From NCBI GenBank assembly GCA_020152595.1, contig JAIGNY010002044.1, positions 823,501-887,500 on the forward strand: a stretch of 64,000 nt of DNA, written 5' to 3'. The stretch comes from Chiridota heheva (taxonomy: Eukaryota > Echinodermata > Holothuroidea > Apodida > Chiridotidae). The notes beneath the pieces are model-generated. The model was not told where the DNA came from and made no database searches. It saw only the letters and a list, made by a program, of their open reading frames with translations. Within the stretch, counting starts at the first letter, position 1. Every line of letters starts with the position of its first letter. Positions 35,101 to 45,206 of the stretch are shown here, one piece after another. The translations under genes were made by a program, and so were the position numbers.

Positions 35101-38100
35101 CCTGGCGGTAGTGGCGTAGTTTTGAAATGTTTTACAGCGAGGTATATCATAGGCCTAGTATGCAAGACTTTCACAAAAGAACTTTGAAAGCCATAGCGAA
35201 TAGGACAAAAAAGTTACGTGATGTTGAGTTTAAATGACATTAAAAAGGAAGTTATCTGTTTTTTCTAAACTGAATTTCCATGCATATTTTTAATAAAAAT
35301 AATGATATTTACTGTAGAAGTAAACTTTTTACGATTTGGAAAGCAAAACTCAGCGTCTACTTGGGCAATGGAGTCAGTTTTTTTTTACTTTTTTTTACTT
35401 CGCCACATAGTTTTGGGGCAATTTTGGTGTATTTCGAAAATTTACGGTACTAAACGCGTGTACACGATACACGCTCGCTTTTTTTGGCGTGCACACGTTT
35501 ATCAAAATCCCTAAACGGTCACAGCTCTATTCAATGGTCAAGAAAGTTTATCCTATCTATATAAAAGGACTTGAAAATAGTGCTGTTGATTTGCAATTAA
35601 TTCACTAAATGTTTAATTGCCAACATTTGTGAGCATTTAGCGATTAATCGCAACCAAGTTTCAGCCAAATGTGGAACTGGTACACTTCACACACACAAAC
35701 ATAGCATGCATTTTCCAACCAAAAATAGGCCAAGAATCTTACCAAATGCAAATTTAATGTAAATCATTTTTTAGTTCTTAAAGTGTGCCAACAATTTTGA
35801 ATTTAACAAGTTTAATTTACTTCTTGCCATGAACACGCTGTGGAAAGATCTAAACGATTGATAATCAAGAAAATGAAGGAATTTGCTTGATTTTTCATGC
35901 ATTTTAAGCAAGAGGGATTTGTTTTCAGTTTATAGCTCAAATCTTTTGGGTGATTTTTAGAATATTTTACGATCTTTTAAAGCGGTGCTAAGTGTGACTG
36001 TACACTAGGCCACCCATATAGTACTTTTGTAATTAATTGTTTGAAAGTTTTTCGAAACGTTTTTGAAGAGTTCTGAGCGATTAATCACTAATCCTTGACA
36101 GCACTAATTGAAAAGAAAAAAAATATTGTGGAAAGCTTGAATCAAAAATCTTATTCCGTTTAGATATTTAAGTTTGAAGTTCGGTGTCACTTGTGTAGAA
36201 CGACTGAAACCAGACTAGTTGTGATGTCATATCCTCAGATTCCTCAAAGTCTTTATGTATTCTATCATATATTGTTTGTTTGTTTGATGAGGGCTTAACG
36301 GCACCACAACAACGAGGGTCAAATTGTGCCTGAAATGTCAGATCATTCTAGAGGTAGGAAGGAAAGGAAATGGGGAGAATGAGAGAAATTTAAGAACAAA
36401 AAGACAGAAAGCTGTGATTGAGAGAGGTGCATTAGTGATACAAAATTAAAGTAGAGAAAGGGGGTGGAAGAGGAGAATTAAATATGGTTGTAGAGGGAAG
36501 CATGATGAAAGAAGGAGATAATTTTATCCAGAAGATTTTTGGAAGAACTCAGCAATTGAGTTGTGGGGAGCGAGGGAGGCTCTGGGAAGGTTGTACAGGG
36601 GGCAAGCAAGGAGAACGCGGTGGATTGTAAGGGTGCAATGGCAATTGTTGCACAGGGGTTGGGGGGAACCAATAAGAAGGTGGGAGTGAGTGAGGTGGGT
36701 GTGACCAATTTTAAGGTGGGTAATATGAGCGTTGTCGATACGAGAGAGGTTGTTGATGATTGTTGATGGTTTGATCGGAATGGTGGGCTGGATGATGTGG
36801 AGTTTGTTATCAAATTGGGAGTTCCATGAGGTTTGTCAGCGGTCACAGACAAGGGAAGCGATAAGCGCTTGATGTCAGAGAGGGTTTGGGGAAAAGGGGT
36901 TGGGGGGAGGTTGAGGGCAAGGGTATCCAGAAGAAAGGAACACTTTTCCTGCAGATGATGGGCAAAAGAAGTTTCCGCCGGAGGAGGTGGGATGTAAACT
37001 TATCCCATTTAAGATTTGAGCAAAGAAGTAAGAACAGCCTTTGAGTCTGAGAAAATGGCAAAGTGGTTGAGTGGAGAGTACTTAATAAAGTTGAGGGCGA
37101 GAAGGATAGCCTTTGCCTCGGCTGAAAAGATGAACGAGTAGTCAGGAAGTCTGCTACTGAGGATGATGTTTTGGATGACAGCAGCAGCAGCTGTCTTGTT
37201 GCTTTCCTTGGAGCCAGTATAGATGGAGGTGTAGTTTGAGAGTTGGTCTTTGACTTGTTTGTGGAGATTGATGAAGAGGTTAGGGTGGGTTTGGGTTTTG
37301 TGATGAGTGGAGAGGCCCAGGTGGATGGAAGGGAGGGGGGTGGCCCATGGAGGAAAAGTGGGCCAGGAGAAGGTGCGGGGTTGATGCCAAGATAGGAGAG
37401 GTCTGATTTAATGCGTAAGCTAAAGGGGGGGAATTGGGTTTTAGTCTTATGAAAAAGGGTGGAGAATTTGGAGTACCTAATGAGGTTGTAAACAGGGTTC
37501 TGGGTGTTAGTGAGGTCTCTAAAAGCATATGAGAGGCTAAGCTTTCCACATTTAAGTAGAAAGAGGGGTTCATTGGTTTCAACATGAAGGCTGGTGATTG
37601 GGGAGGTCCTGTAGGCACCTAGACAAAGCCTGATGGCTTCATTTTGGATGGTGTTGATGTATGAGTTGTAAGCGACACAGTAGACAATATTGCCGTAGTC
37701 AAGCTTAGCACGAATAGTGAGCCTAAAGATTTTGAGGAGAGCATGGCGGTTCGCACCCCAAGTGGTGTTGGAGAGGAGGTGGAGAATGTTGAGGGAGCTG
37801 TTGCATTTTAGTTTCAGGTTGGTGATGTGTTGCTTGTAGGAGAGTTTGGGGTCTAGAGTTAAACCCAGGAACTTCGTGTGTTCAACTTTAGGGATGCGAT
37901 TGCCATTGAGCGCGTACTGTGATGTTGGGGCTTAGAAACCATAAAATATGTCAAAAAAGTAGTAAAACTGATTCTAGGAAGGGTAGGCCCCAACTTATAA
38001 TATACCACCTGAAGAAAGATCGAAGGAAAATCATTTCAATAGTGAAAATTTTGAATAAACTTTTATTGAAATACATTAACAATTGTTAGGAATATGAGGA

Positions 38101-38682
38101 TGAAGATGTCAACTTTCATAGTAGACTTACTACACCAATTATTTCTACACAGATAATACAGAGCTTTAAACTTGAATATCTCCTTAACGGAATAAGATTT
38201 TTGAATGCTTTCTTCACCATTTTGTTTCTTTCAAAGTCCCCTTTCATATAAGATGGACATTCTTGACTCCTGAACTAATCCTTTAAGCTAAATTATTGCC
38301 AGCTTCCCCAACCCTTACTCACTAATGCTAATTATATTCCCAAATTCTGTAAAACAACATGAATGAGAAGACACTGGGAATGGTGTATCTTACTGGAGAT
38401 CTTCTTCTGTGCGACACAAATAGCCGTTCTATATTGTTCACATATTGACATCTACAGCAGGAAACCTATCATTAAGATTTATTGGTAAAAAACAAAGCAA
38501 ATAATTGTACCTGATCTTGTATAGAACCAATCCTGATCGACTGGGGCCAATTCTTTGTGTTTTCCGAGCTTGGCCACATCAACCCATTCTGGCACCCTCA
38601 GTTTGCCAGTCTTCTTGAAGAAGGCGGCGAGGGCCTTGACAAATTCAGCCTGATCTACGTCCTTGACTGTGCAACCTGGCAT
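26184..38682 (-). CDS. RPS19: 40S ribosomal protein S19 (eS19), complete coding sequence
   Basis: RPS19 is a component of the small ribosomal subunit head, needed for maturation of the 18S rRNA 3' end. Four minus-strand coding exons join in phase: 38682-38511, 31826-31758, 28768-28599 and 26219-26184 (stop TAG at 26186-26184), 447 nt or 148 residues, against about 145 in vertebrates. Clear family segments are [105 protein letters not shown] and the basic tail [10 protein letters not shown]. All introns are GT-AG; exon 1 begins directly after a TATATAG acceptor, so a non-coding leader exon must lie upstream (see 41819-41850). The frame is intact, so this looks like the working gene rather than a processed copy. 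The introns are unusually large for a ribosomal protein gene (about 6.7, 3.0 and 2.4 kb) because of transposon insertions. No canonical AATAAA was found close to the stop. Confidence 0.97.
26300..27255. mobile_element. TTAA-flanked inverted-repeat element (family C) in an RPS19 intron
   Basis: Left end TTAAAGGAGACATAAAGTCT and right end AGACCTAATGTCTCCTTTAA are inverse copies, with TTAA on both sides. Inside, a block of about 150 bp (TTACATAAGAAAAAAACATT ... TGATGACATCATAATCTGCA) is present twice in tandem (about 26625-26765 and 26772-26915). A stub of family A (TTAAAGGATTAGTTCGGTGG) is inserted near 27119. It lies in the last RPS19 intron and is non-coding. Confidence 0.75.
27446..28330. mobile_element. 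Family A inverted-repeat element, rearranged by another repeat
   Basis: It starts TTTAAAGGATTAGTTCAAG and ends CATATAAGATTGACTTGCTT, with the usual family A body to about 27940. From 27945 to 28288 that body is replaced by a unit also present at 33839-34170, which ends in GTAGAGTAAGGGTTAA. It lies in the last RPS19 intron. Confidence 0.65.
28180..28288. mobile_element. Small inverted-repeat element TTAACTCTTACTCTACCAC
   Basis: About 108 bp with ends TTAACTCTTACTCTACCACG and GTGCTCGTAGAGTAAGGGTT, and the shared body TTTGACTC(C/A)GCCTCCCGAGCG. Partner copies are at 33839-33947 (complete) and near 27955-28045 and 34085-34165 (partial). Confidence 0.7.
29012..29328. repeat. Minisatellite, about 16 units of 19-20 bp (AATATGCCCAAATTGGCCAG)
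   Basis: Sixteen units can be counted, varying between ATGCCCAATTTGGCCAAA and ATGCTCAAATTGGCCAG. Each carries TTGGCCA or a close variant. It lies in the RPS19 intron between coding exons 2 and 3. The Trp/Pro-rich ORFs in several frames on both strands are repeat translations. Confidence 0.95.
29715..30618 (+). mobile_element. RTE-like LINE remnant with damaged reverse transcriptase
   Basis: The plus strand gives [18 protein letters not shown], a stop where the family has Trp, then [15 protein letters not shown]. The catalytic FADD box is altered to FDDD. After a gap with stops come [16 protein letters not shown]-like residues, [13 protein letters not shown], and [12 protein letters not shown]. 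It lies in the RPS19 intron between exons 2 and 3 on the opposite strand to the gene. Confidence 0.85.
30675..31715. repeat. Dispersed repeat, second copy (partner at 12231-13330)
   Basis: The same blocks appear as in the IFT57 intron copy: TAGAATATTAGCACT, GCATACCTCTGCC, CCACCAAGATTCATCCCCAA, then two or three repeats of the CCCCACCCCTTCATTTGCAC to GATATCTTTATGACAGACAA unit, ending in ACAAACAGACAAAC runs and CCGCCCAACTTTGTTGGCTG. It ends only about 40 bp before RPS19 coding exon 2. Confidence 0.75.
32450..33543. mobile_element. Element with CCGG-rich subterminal palindromes, probably hAT-type
   Basis: Both ends carry arrays of ATCCGGTTCCGGCCGGAT-like palindromes (32465-32550 and 33443-33535). 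The right end, read inwards, begins TAGGGATGTACCGGATCC, and the left end AGGGTTTCAGATGAACCGG is an approximate inverse. The AT-rich middle has no ORF. The superfamily call rests on resemblance of the termini to non-autonomous hAT elements, and no clean target duplication is visible. It lies in the RPS19 intron between exons 1 and 2. Confidence 0.65.
33839..34170. mobile_element. Unit with two small TTAACCCTTACTCTACCAC inverted-repeat elements
   Basis: A complete 108-bp copy is at 33839-33947 (TTAACCCTTACTCTACCACG to GTGCTGGTAGAGTAAGGGTT). A GC-rich linker and a second, partial copy follow from about 34086. The linker (TCAACCCGCGACAAGTGTGC) is shared with 28040-28180, so the pair plus linker was duplicated as a unit. 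Confidence 0.7.
34175..34390. mobile_element. Family B fragment, inverted
   Basis: This is the reverse complement of the left half of 4570-5092 and 9470-10045, sharing GACATCATCAAACAC and AAAAATCCATATTTCATGAA, and it ends GGGAATATTCTTTTAAA. It abuts the nested element that starts at about 34470. Confidence 0.65.
34494..35529. mobile_element. hAT-type element with perfect 8-bp target duplication
   Basis: Ends TAGAGCTGTGACTGTTTAG and CTAAACGGTCACAGCTCTA are inverse copies. It is flanked by TTCAATGG on both sides (34486-34493 and 35530-35537). Subterminal CGTGTACACG palindromes are present at both ends. It contains no intact transposase ORF. It sits inside the family A element. Confidence 0.88.
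35578..36106. mobile_element. hAT-type element with near-perfect 8-bp target duplication
   Basis: It starts TAGTGCTGTTGATTTGCAAT and ends CTTGACAGCACTA. Flanks are CTTGAAAA and ATTGAAAA, differing at one position. Subterminal GATTAATCGC-like motifs are inverted at the two ends. The body differs from 3537-4137 although the termini are shared, so it is a separate family using a similar end. Confidence 0.75.
36265..37925 (-). mobile_element. LINE with RNase H domain (Jockey-like), 5'-truncated
   Basis: Read on the minus strand from 37925: an RT thumb region with [20 protein letters not shown], then an RNase H domain with [14 protein letters not shown] (catalytic Glu) and [15 protein letters not shown] (catalytic Asp), then a Cys-rich C-terminus and a G/A-rich 3' end (as read on the plus strand). 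Frames are broken several times. It is inserted in the family A element of the RPS19 intron; the host sequence resumes at CTGTGATGTTGGGGCTTAG. Confidence 0.82.
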
Positions 38683-38939
38683 CTATATAAAAGATAAACA
38701 TTTATATGTAAGAGCAGACCTGGAAAAAGCCACGGTTCTGGTGGCTATAACACAGGAAAAACAGGAATTTGCGGGAAGAAATATTTTTTCATAAAAAAAT
38801 AAATATATATATATATATATAACAAATAAAAAGTTACGATTTCGGCCACATTTCCGGTTGAACTCCAAGAATGTCCGCCCATGTTACTGAGTGATGAATA
38901 GTATATTAAATTTACATTTAATTCCAACTCTGGGAAAGT

Positions 38940-39235
38940 TTGGTTTGTTGATGTTTAATGGCACTGCGACAGTCAGAGTCAAATGTGCCTAGAGGGTGTT
39001 AATAAATAATGGTGTAAGGGTTAGAGCGAGGAGATGGAAGGTTTGTAAGAGAGAAAAGGGGGAAAAGTAGAAAGGAAACAAAAAAAGAGGTAAGTAAGGT
39101 TAGGTGTAGAAAAGGAGGAAGGGGGAAAGTCAAATGTGGTGGAAGAGGTTGTTGTTGCGGAGGAAATTGATGTTTAAGGAAGAATTTTTTTCAAAAAGGT
39201 CCGAGATTGAGGAAAGAGATACATTTGCTTAGGAG
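38940..39235 (-). mobile_element. 3' end of the same LINE family
   Basis: It shares TTTGTTGATGTTTAATGGCA, CAGTCAGAGTCAAATGTG and AGGTTGTTGTTGCGGAGGAA with 5125-5400. It holds only 3' untranslated sequence, a severe 5' truncation typical of LINE insertion. It lies between the RPS19 start codon exon and its probable leader exon. Confidence 0.75.
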
Positions 39236-39492
39236 GAGAATTATATTGTGTATGGACATAATTAAATATTCTTTATTTACATCCCCAAAGGAACAGTTTT
39301 ACATTCCAATATTTACTGTCTTTTCAGGATGTATTAGTACTAAAGTAGCAATAATATAAATTGTGTTAGGCCTGTGGACAATAAAAGTTTGAAAACATTT
39401 TAAAATTTATGCACAATTTGTTGTTTGAAATACTAGCAGTGTTCTAGCCAGGCTGTATTTATGCACAAATGTCGCACAAACCTTCTAAAATG

Positions 39493-39740
39493 TAGTGCTG
39501 TCCTGATATGGCGGTATTACCTATCGATTATCGGGGAGAAAAGTATCGCGATACAATGGTTTATCGCAATATTTTACAAGAAAATTGTTAATATCAGTAC
39601 TTCTATAAAAGTAGTTATGGACTCATATAAAACACAAGAAACAATGATTTACATCTAGCAGACAACATGATCTCATGACTATTATGTTCTAGAATTCATC
39701 ACGCATCACATGCACACATTTGGTAATTCAGCCAAGGTGA
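39493..39740. mobile_element. Left half of a TAGTGCTGTC hAT-type element
   Basis: It starts TAGTGCTGTCCTGATATGGC and follows the left half of 3537-4137 (CCTATCGATTATCGGGGAG, CATCACGCATCACA). The right end is missing or too diverged to see. Confidence 0.6.
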
Positions 39741-41818
39741 CCATTAACAAATACACACGTCAAAACATGATGGGTGATGAGGCTTGATGTCTAGTTTGTC
39801 CATCAGAAACCTTTGTGGTAAAATCAGAAACCTTTGTGGTAAATTTTATGTAAATTTATTGTTATTCTCCTGCAAATTTCTGCACACAATTTTTTTGTGA
39901 AAGCATGTGAATTACTGCACATATTCACTGTTCAACTTTTCGTTCCCCTAGATAATCTGCGCATTTTGAACGATCCTTTTTGCATTCTCTGCGCAAGAAA
40001 AAAACTTTAGTCTGGGCCCAGGCTAGTTATTGTCACACCCACGTACACGTATGTTATCACTGGGACATTTGTTTTGTGTACGTAGGTTGTTGCAGATACC
40101 GTGTTTCCAATTCATGTAACACGTAAGCAAAATGTTTTTTCCAAAATGCGATAACTTCACTTCCTTTGCGCAGTCTGTCTTCATTTGATTATCTAAAAAA
40201 AATGTTCAAAGAATTTTGCCAAAGTAAAATCAATTGATTCACTGTAGCTTGTTGGTCGCCATATTTCAAAACTTCTGTTACGCCTGTGCATTTGTACTCA
40301 GGGCTTCTTCATGTTACTAACGGGTGGAAAAAATGTGCGGTATCTATGTGTCGTCTTTGCATAATTCAAATTATTATGTTACTTGTATTTTGATGATCTG
40401 ACAAAAATTTAAAATGCCATTATAATTATAAGTAGTCGGTAGTCACATGACTATCATTTTTGAACTTTGATATCCTGCAGTACAAACTTAACACTGTAGA
40501 GTGCAAAGAACGGACAGAGAAAGTGTCAAGAAACATGATTTTGCCTACGCTGGATCATTTTGTCTAAATTTTGGAACGTAAAAAAGAAGTTGGGGAATTG
40601 TTTGAGTGTACAGCTGGACACGCAAAAGACAGGTAAATTGGAGGAGAGCTTCAGCCCGAATAACATCGCGGAACATCGTAACTCAATTAGAATGAAATGT
40701 ATAACTAAGCTGCATAGGCCTAGAAGGACTTGGATAACTCCATCATGCCTTTATTAAATCAGAAACGACAGCAATCAGTGAACATCAGCCAACAAGAAAA
40801 ATACAGATCAGTGGGGAAGTAAAAGGCCTGGAGCGGGGTAGGCAGTATAATAAATAAGTAATGTTAGGCCTAACAACATTGTCGTTATGCACTTGTCAGT
40901 TGTATGACTCACCCTACTACCCCCGACAATGTCAGTCAAAGGTGAGTCATTGACATAGGAAAAAGTGACTCCCATGTAGTCAATCTACTTCAGACCCATT
41001 GACTTTGAACAGAGGGGAGTGATTTTAAGTAAGTCATTTGCACAAGAAATGTCAGTCACACAAGTGACTTAGGGGTGCGTCAATGTACAGTTTTGACCAC
41101 TCACTTTGGTGCAATGACTTAACTTGTCCAGGGGTGAGTCACACAATTGACAAGTGAATAGGCCTAGGCCTATGTTCAGCCTCTGGAGTTCCTGACACCG
41201 ACACTCAAAAAAACAAAACTTTGTTGTGTCACCCACAAATTGAATGGATCTTACCCTAAAATTGAAAGCTGTAACTAACAGTTTGGTAAGATCAACAACA
41301 ACACAATCATCATAACTTCATCAAATTATTCAACATTTCAAGGTTTATTTTACTTGTATTTCCGCCGCTCTTGCACGGCAACGACTGCTCAGTGCTATGA
41401 AATCAGCAGATCTACCTAGCTGTGCAAAACAATACCAGTCAAGTGGGGGTGAACACACAATTTACAAAACATCAAACAATCTAGGTAAACCGCCAAGCTC
41501 TGATTTGTAAGTTTGATTTAAAACGTAAAGACTGCAGTCAATCTGCAGTGCAACACCATAAGTATTGTCGACCCAGCCTAATGTTACCACCATGTATAAT
41601 ACTTTCCATGTTAGGCAAAACAGCGCGGATGCATGGGCAGATTATTTTTGGTTTTCCTATAAATAATTTCGTTTCGATACAATATTGTTATATTTGATCA
41701 AATTAACATGAAACTTTCAAGCACGAAGTAAAGTATTTGTAAACACAAAATCATTTTGTAAATGCAAAATCGCTGAAATGAAGGGAATGTCTGTTAAAGT
41801 TTCATTATATTAATCTAC
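39741..41818. other. Probable first RPS19 intron (upstream part), no coding exon seen
   Basis: AT-rich, with a cluster of TGASTCA-type motifs between 40900 and 41150 (see findings). No protein-coding similarity was recognised. Confidence 0.45.
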
Positions 41819-41850
41819 CTTGAATTTTTGCCGTGTTAAAAGAGAAAAAG
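41819..41850 (-). promoter_or_regulatory. RPS19: Candidate RPS19 5' leader exon with 5'TOP start
   Basis: On the minus strand a 32-nt segment begins with the pyrimidine run CTTTTTCTCTTTT and ends AAG followed by GTAGAT, a possible donor. Joined to the acceptor directly before the RPS19 ATG, it gives a very short leader. Known ribosomal protein mRNAs start with C plus a pyrimidine tract (5'TOP), which places them under mTOR/LARP1 translational control. An AT-rich stretch (TTGTAAAATAT) lies at about -13 to -24 and a consensus CRE about 85 bp upstream. The donor is only moderately good, so this is an inference. Confidence 0.45.
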
Positions 41851-41934
41851 TGAGGGCGATATTTTACAATATATGTATTGGAAGCATCATATCATTGATC
41901 AATTAGGCCACTGTTTGTCAGTTGGCAGAGAGCG

Positions 41935-41942
41935 TGACGTCA
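41935..41942. promoter_or_regulatory. CRE palindrome TGACGTCA, candidate RPS19 promoter element
   Basis: A perfect consensus CREB/ATF site within GCGTGACGTCATTC. It lies about 85 bp upstream, in gene direction, of the pyrimidine run proposed as the RPS19 transcription start. Confidence 0.45.
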
Positions 41943-44920
41943 TTCGTTCTATACTACGTATAGGCCGAAGACCGAGAGTCGAAACAGTGTTACAAAATCG
42001 GTATACTTTTTTTAAGTCACCCACCCATGTTGGTTCCAAGTGAGGGCAGTAGAGAGTCAAGCATTTCAAAAAAAAAAACTTACTAAAGAAATAAGTAAAT
42101 TGAATATTCTAGGGAAATTGTTAATCATTATTATTTATATTGTTACACCTGATTTAACTTTATCGTTACTTTTTGTGCACTTTTAGTTCAATAAACCAAT
42201 AATTGTATAAGTCATGAATGTAACAACTTTGATTTCGACGTCATCCATGGATCAAGCGCGATTTTTTTTTGACAAATCATGCACATAGTGTAGATACTTT
42301 TCGCGATACGGTACGGTACGATGCCAATGCGTTTATTACTCATTGTTTTACGTCTGAACATGGCAGATTGAAAGGCTAAAGCATTTTAAAGACCTTATTG
42401 CCTAACCTTATCAAAATCGTTATGCATTACGCCTAGGCCCTAGCCTAGTTGGTGAAGGTCGGCCAACACCGTTGGCCTATTTAACGAATAACGTTAGCGA
42501 TGGGCCGGCCCTCTAGACACATGTACACCCCCGGTTCCGTAGTAATTGCTGTCGGCCTATTTTTATTTTATAAAGGCTAGGTGTACGCAGTCAGACATCT
42601 GTGATACTAGAGAATTACAATGTAATATTAACTAAGGTGGATCTAGTTATTGATGCCTAGTTTAGGCTTGGGATTATCGGGTAGTATGAAATAGGCTGAA
42701 TAATTCAAGTTACCAACTTAACATATTCAAATTCAGACCTAGCCGTAAGGCCTACAAAAAGGCTGCATTCTTGTTAGTTATGGATTCGAATCATTTACCA
42801 TCATGGTCGTTTGGCCGTACTTTCTTTCACTTTAACCCGTTTCTGTATGCTGACATTGTAGGATTGCTGTCGTTTACTGGTCTGCGGCCTCACGAAAGCC
42901 ACCAGTAATGTCAAAAAGGGTATTGTGGAATATGATTAATAGCTACATTCTTGCAAGACTACTTGCAAGTTAGAACTTGACTAACATTAAGAAGAATTTA
43001 GGCTATAACTTGTTTCAGCTGCCCAAACCTACTTAATTCGTCTGGTGATTTGTTATGTATACTGCTTAAATTTAAACAAAACTTGGCAAAGAATTCATGG
43101 ATACTGAAAATGCCATGAAATAACCCACATTTGTGAAGGGAACATTATTTATGCCAAACATAAGGTGAAGGTAAATAACTCACACACTAGCTCTATGACC
43201 ATGATGACACATGCAATCATTATTACAGTTGGGCTCATTTTGTCAGAAAAAGCTATTAACTCTTATTTTCAGTTTATGTGGTTTAACCCAATGAATTGGT
43301 AGTTTTCCATGGCCCATCTCAAACCTATTAACTTTCTGATTTTGAAGAGGAACACATTAAACAGTTAAATAATTCAATTGCGTGTGGGGTAAAAAAAGTA
43401 TAATTTGTAAATAATACAGGAAATATACATCAATTTACTTAAATAACTGGTACAGGTTACATGAAATGGTGTGTAAATTCAGGTGTTTAAAACAGATCAA
43501 GACATTATTCTTCCTTTAACTTCTAAAAATCATTCGTATAAATTTTCATGTACATTTATGATAGAGGAATTGAGACTTCATTGTGGAGATAGCAAATTTA
43601 CAAACAATTTAGTAACAATTAAGCTTTGACATCACAATTTTGATTTTCTGCAATGATCACAACTTTAACATCAACTTTACAAACATTCCTGACAGTTTCC
43701 TTAAGAGACATCTTCTGTGGATAAACGTACTGCCATAAGTCCTCCACTTATCACTACAGCTTTAGCTGAAATCAGCAAACTTTGTAAAGTGATGTTGATG
43801 TAAGTATAGATATACCACAGTATGTTATTATTTCACAATATGAGTTTTTAAGAAAGAAAGAAAAATCAATAAAATCTTAGGTTCTTTCTATGCAGTCTAA
43901 CAACTATAGATACCCATGGTTGTAAAGTGTGGCGTATATTCAACTGAGTTAAGCCTAGTAAAAGACAGTGTGATTTTGCATGTCTGTTTACTGCCAATAA
44001 AAGCCTAGTCTGCAGGTTTTGATGTTGAATTTTCGCTTGGGGTTTGTGTCTTTTTTTGGTTAGGCAGACAAAATGTTATGTATAAAAAAGGGTACACTAA
44101 AATGACCATGTCATTTCCTCATAACCTGATAATAGTACATTCCACTTCCAAGAAAAATCATTATACATGTACCTTGAGTCAGAACACATTTGGGGAGGGT
44201 ATTGTGTACTACAAAATGATATACAGGTATTCAGCTCACTAGTATCTGGTACAAAATTAATTTACATTGCAAAAAATATTCGTACTCTGTAGTACAGTCA
44301 ATGATTTTTATCAATCATACAATACACAAGTTGGAATATTATTGCACTGTAATAATTTGTTCATTGGATACCAAAGCAAAAACAAATGAGAGCAGAACTA
44401 AAGATTGCCTATGAATGAGAAGAAAAATTGCATGAAGCGAAATTTTGAAGTGGAGCTTTTTTATCTTCCCAACTTGAGAGCTTGAGAAACTTTTGCAAAC
44501 AAATTGAAAGCAACTTTAACAAGTAATACACACGGAATAAAAAATGCAGGCTGCAATACAGCATATAGGCCTATTCCAAAGAGTTTTATGATTATTTTTT
44601 AAGTTAAACTTTATGAATTTAGGGCTTGCAATTGTTAGTAAATGATGTTGAACAAAAAAATGTGAATGAAAGTGAAAAGATAATAGTTCATTAAAATAGA
44701 AATAAAAGTAATAAGTGAGCAATTTGATCAACTGTATCTCTACCTATCTAAACAAGTTGGCACTCAACTTACTTTTACTTTGTTTTGTACACACCTATCT
44801 GTCAGTTGATTAGTCTGTTTGGACTTTGTTTGATGGGTGTTTTGTTGCTAACCAACTATAAAACTAATTAGACCTAGGCCTTTATTGATCTCATGCCCAA
44901 CCCACCCTAGCTAACAATTG
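41943..44920. other. Intergenic, no gene seen
   Basis: AT-rich with scattered (T)n and (A)n runs and frequent GGCCTA motifs. The 42200-42900 part is somewhat richer in CpG. No exon, RNA gene or recognisable repeat copy was found. Confidence 0.45.
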
Positions 44921-44924
44921 TAAT

Positions 44925-45206
44925 GCTGCGTCAACGACAACGAGTGAACCCACAATTACAATGACGGGGTCGTCGCCTGCGTGTTCGGTTATGATAATAA
45001 CAATGCTATCACGAAACGCTTAATACGACCCGGACGAGAACACAGGTACGACGTACGGACAGACATAACATCGACAACCAAGTCAATGTCCACGGCCTTT
45101 GATAACCAGTTGTGGTGCACTGGCGTGTCTACCCAACCTAGGCTTGAACCCAGGGCCTCGTGGTCTGTAGACAGGTATGATAACCGCTACACCACAGTAG
45201 GTAGAC
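44925..45206 (-). mobile_element. tRNA-derived SINE, minus strand
   Basis: Read on the minus strand, the head is GTCTACCTACTGTGGTGTAG with an A-box-like GTGTAGCGGTTATC, then a B-box-like GGGTTCAAGCCTAGG, followed by CACAACTGGTTATCAAAG and a tRNA-unrelated body. The sequence GTCTACC at the head can pair with GGTAGAC after the B box, like a tRNA acceptor stem. A close copy in the opposite orientation is at 45928-46165. It lies in the 3' flank of the CR1-like LINE. Confidence 0.78.

Larger units (their letters stand above)
34470..38290. mobile_element. Family A element split by three later insertions
   Basis: Remaining parts of one family A element are 34470-34493, 35538-35577, 36107-36264 and 37926-38290. 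Joined, they are about 590 bp, like the intact copy at 8662-9243. The breaks are filled by a hAT-type element (34494-35529), a second hAT-type element (35578-36106) and a 5'-truncated LINE (36265-37925). The whole lies in the RPS19 intron between coding exons 1 and 2, and its right end is about 220 bp from exon 1. Confidence 0.8.
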
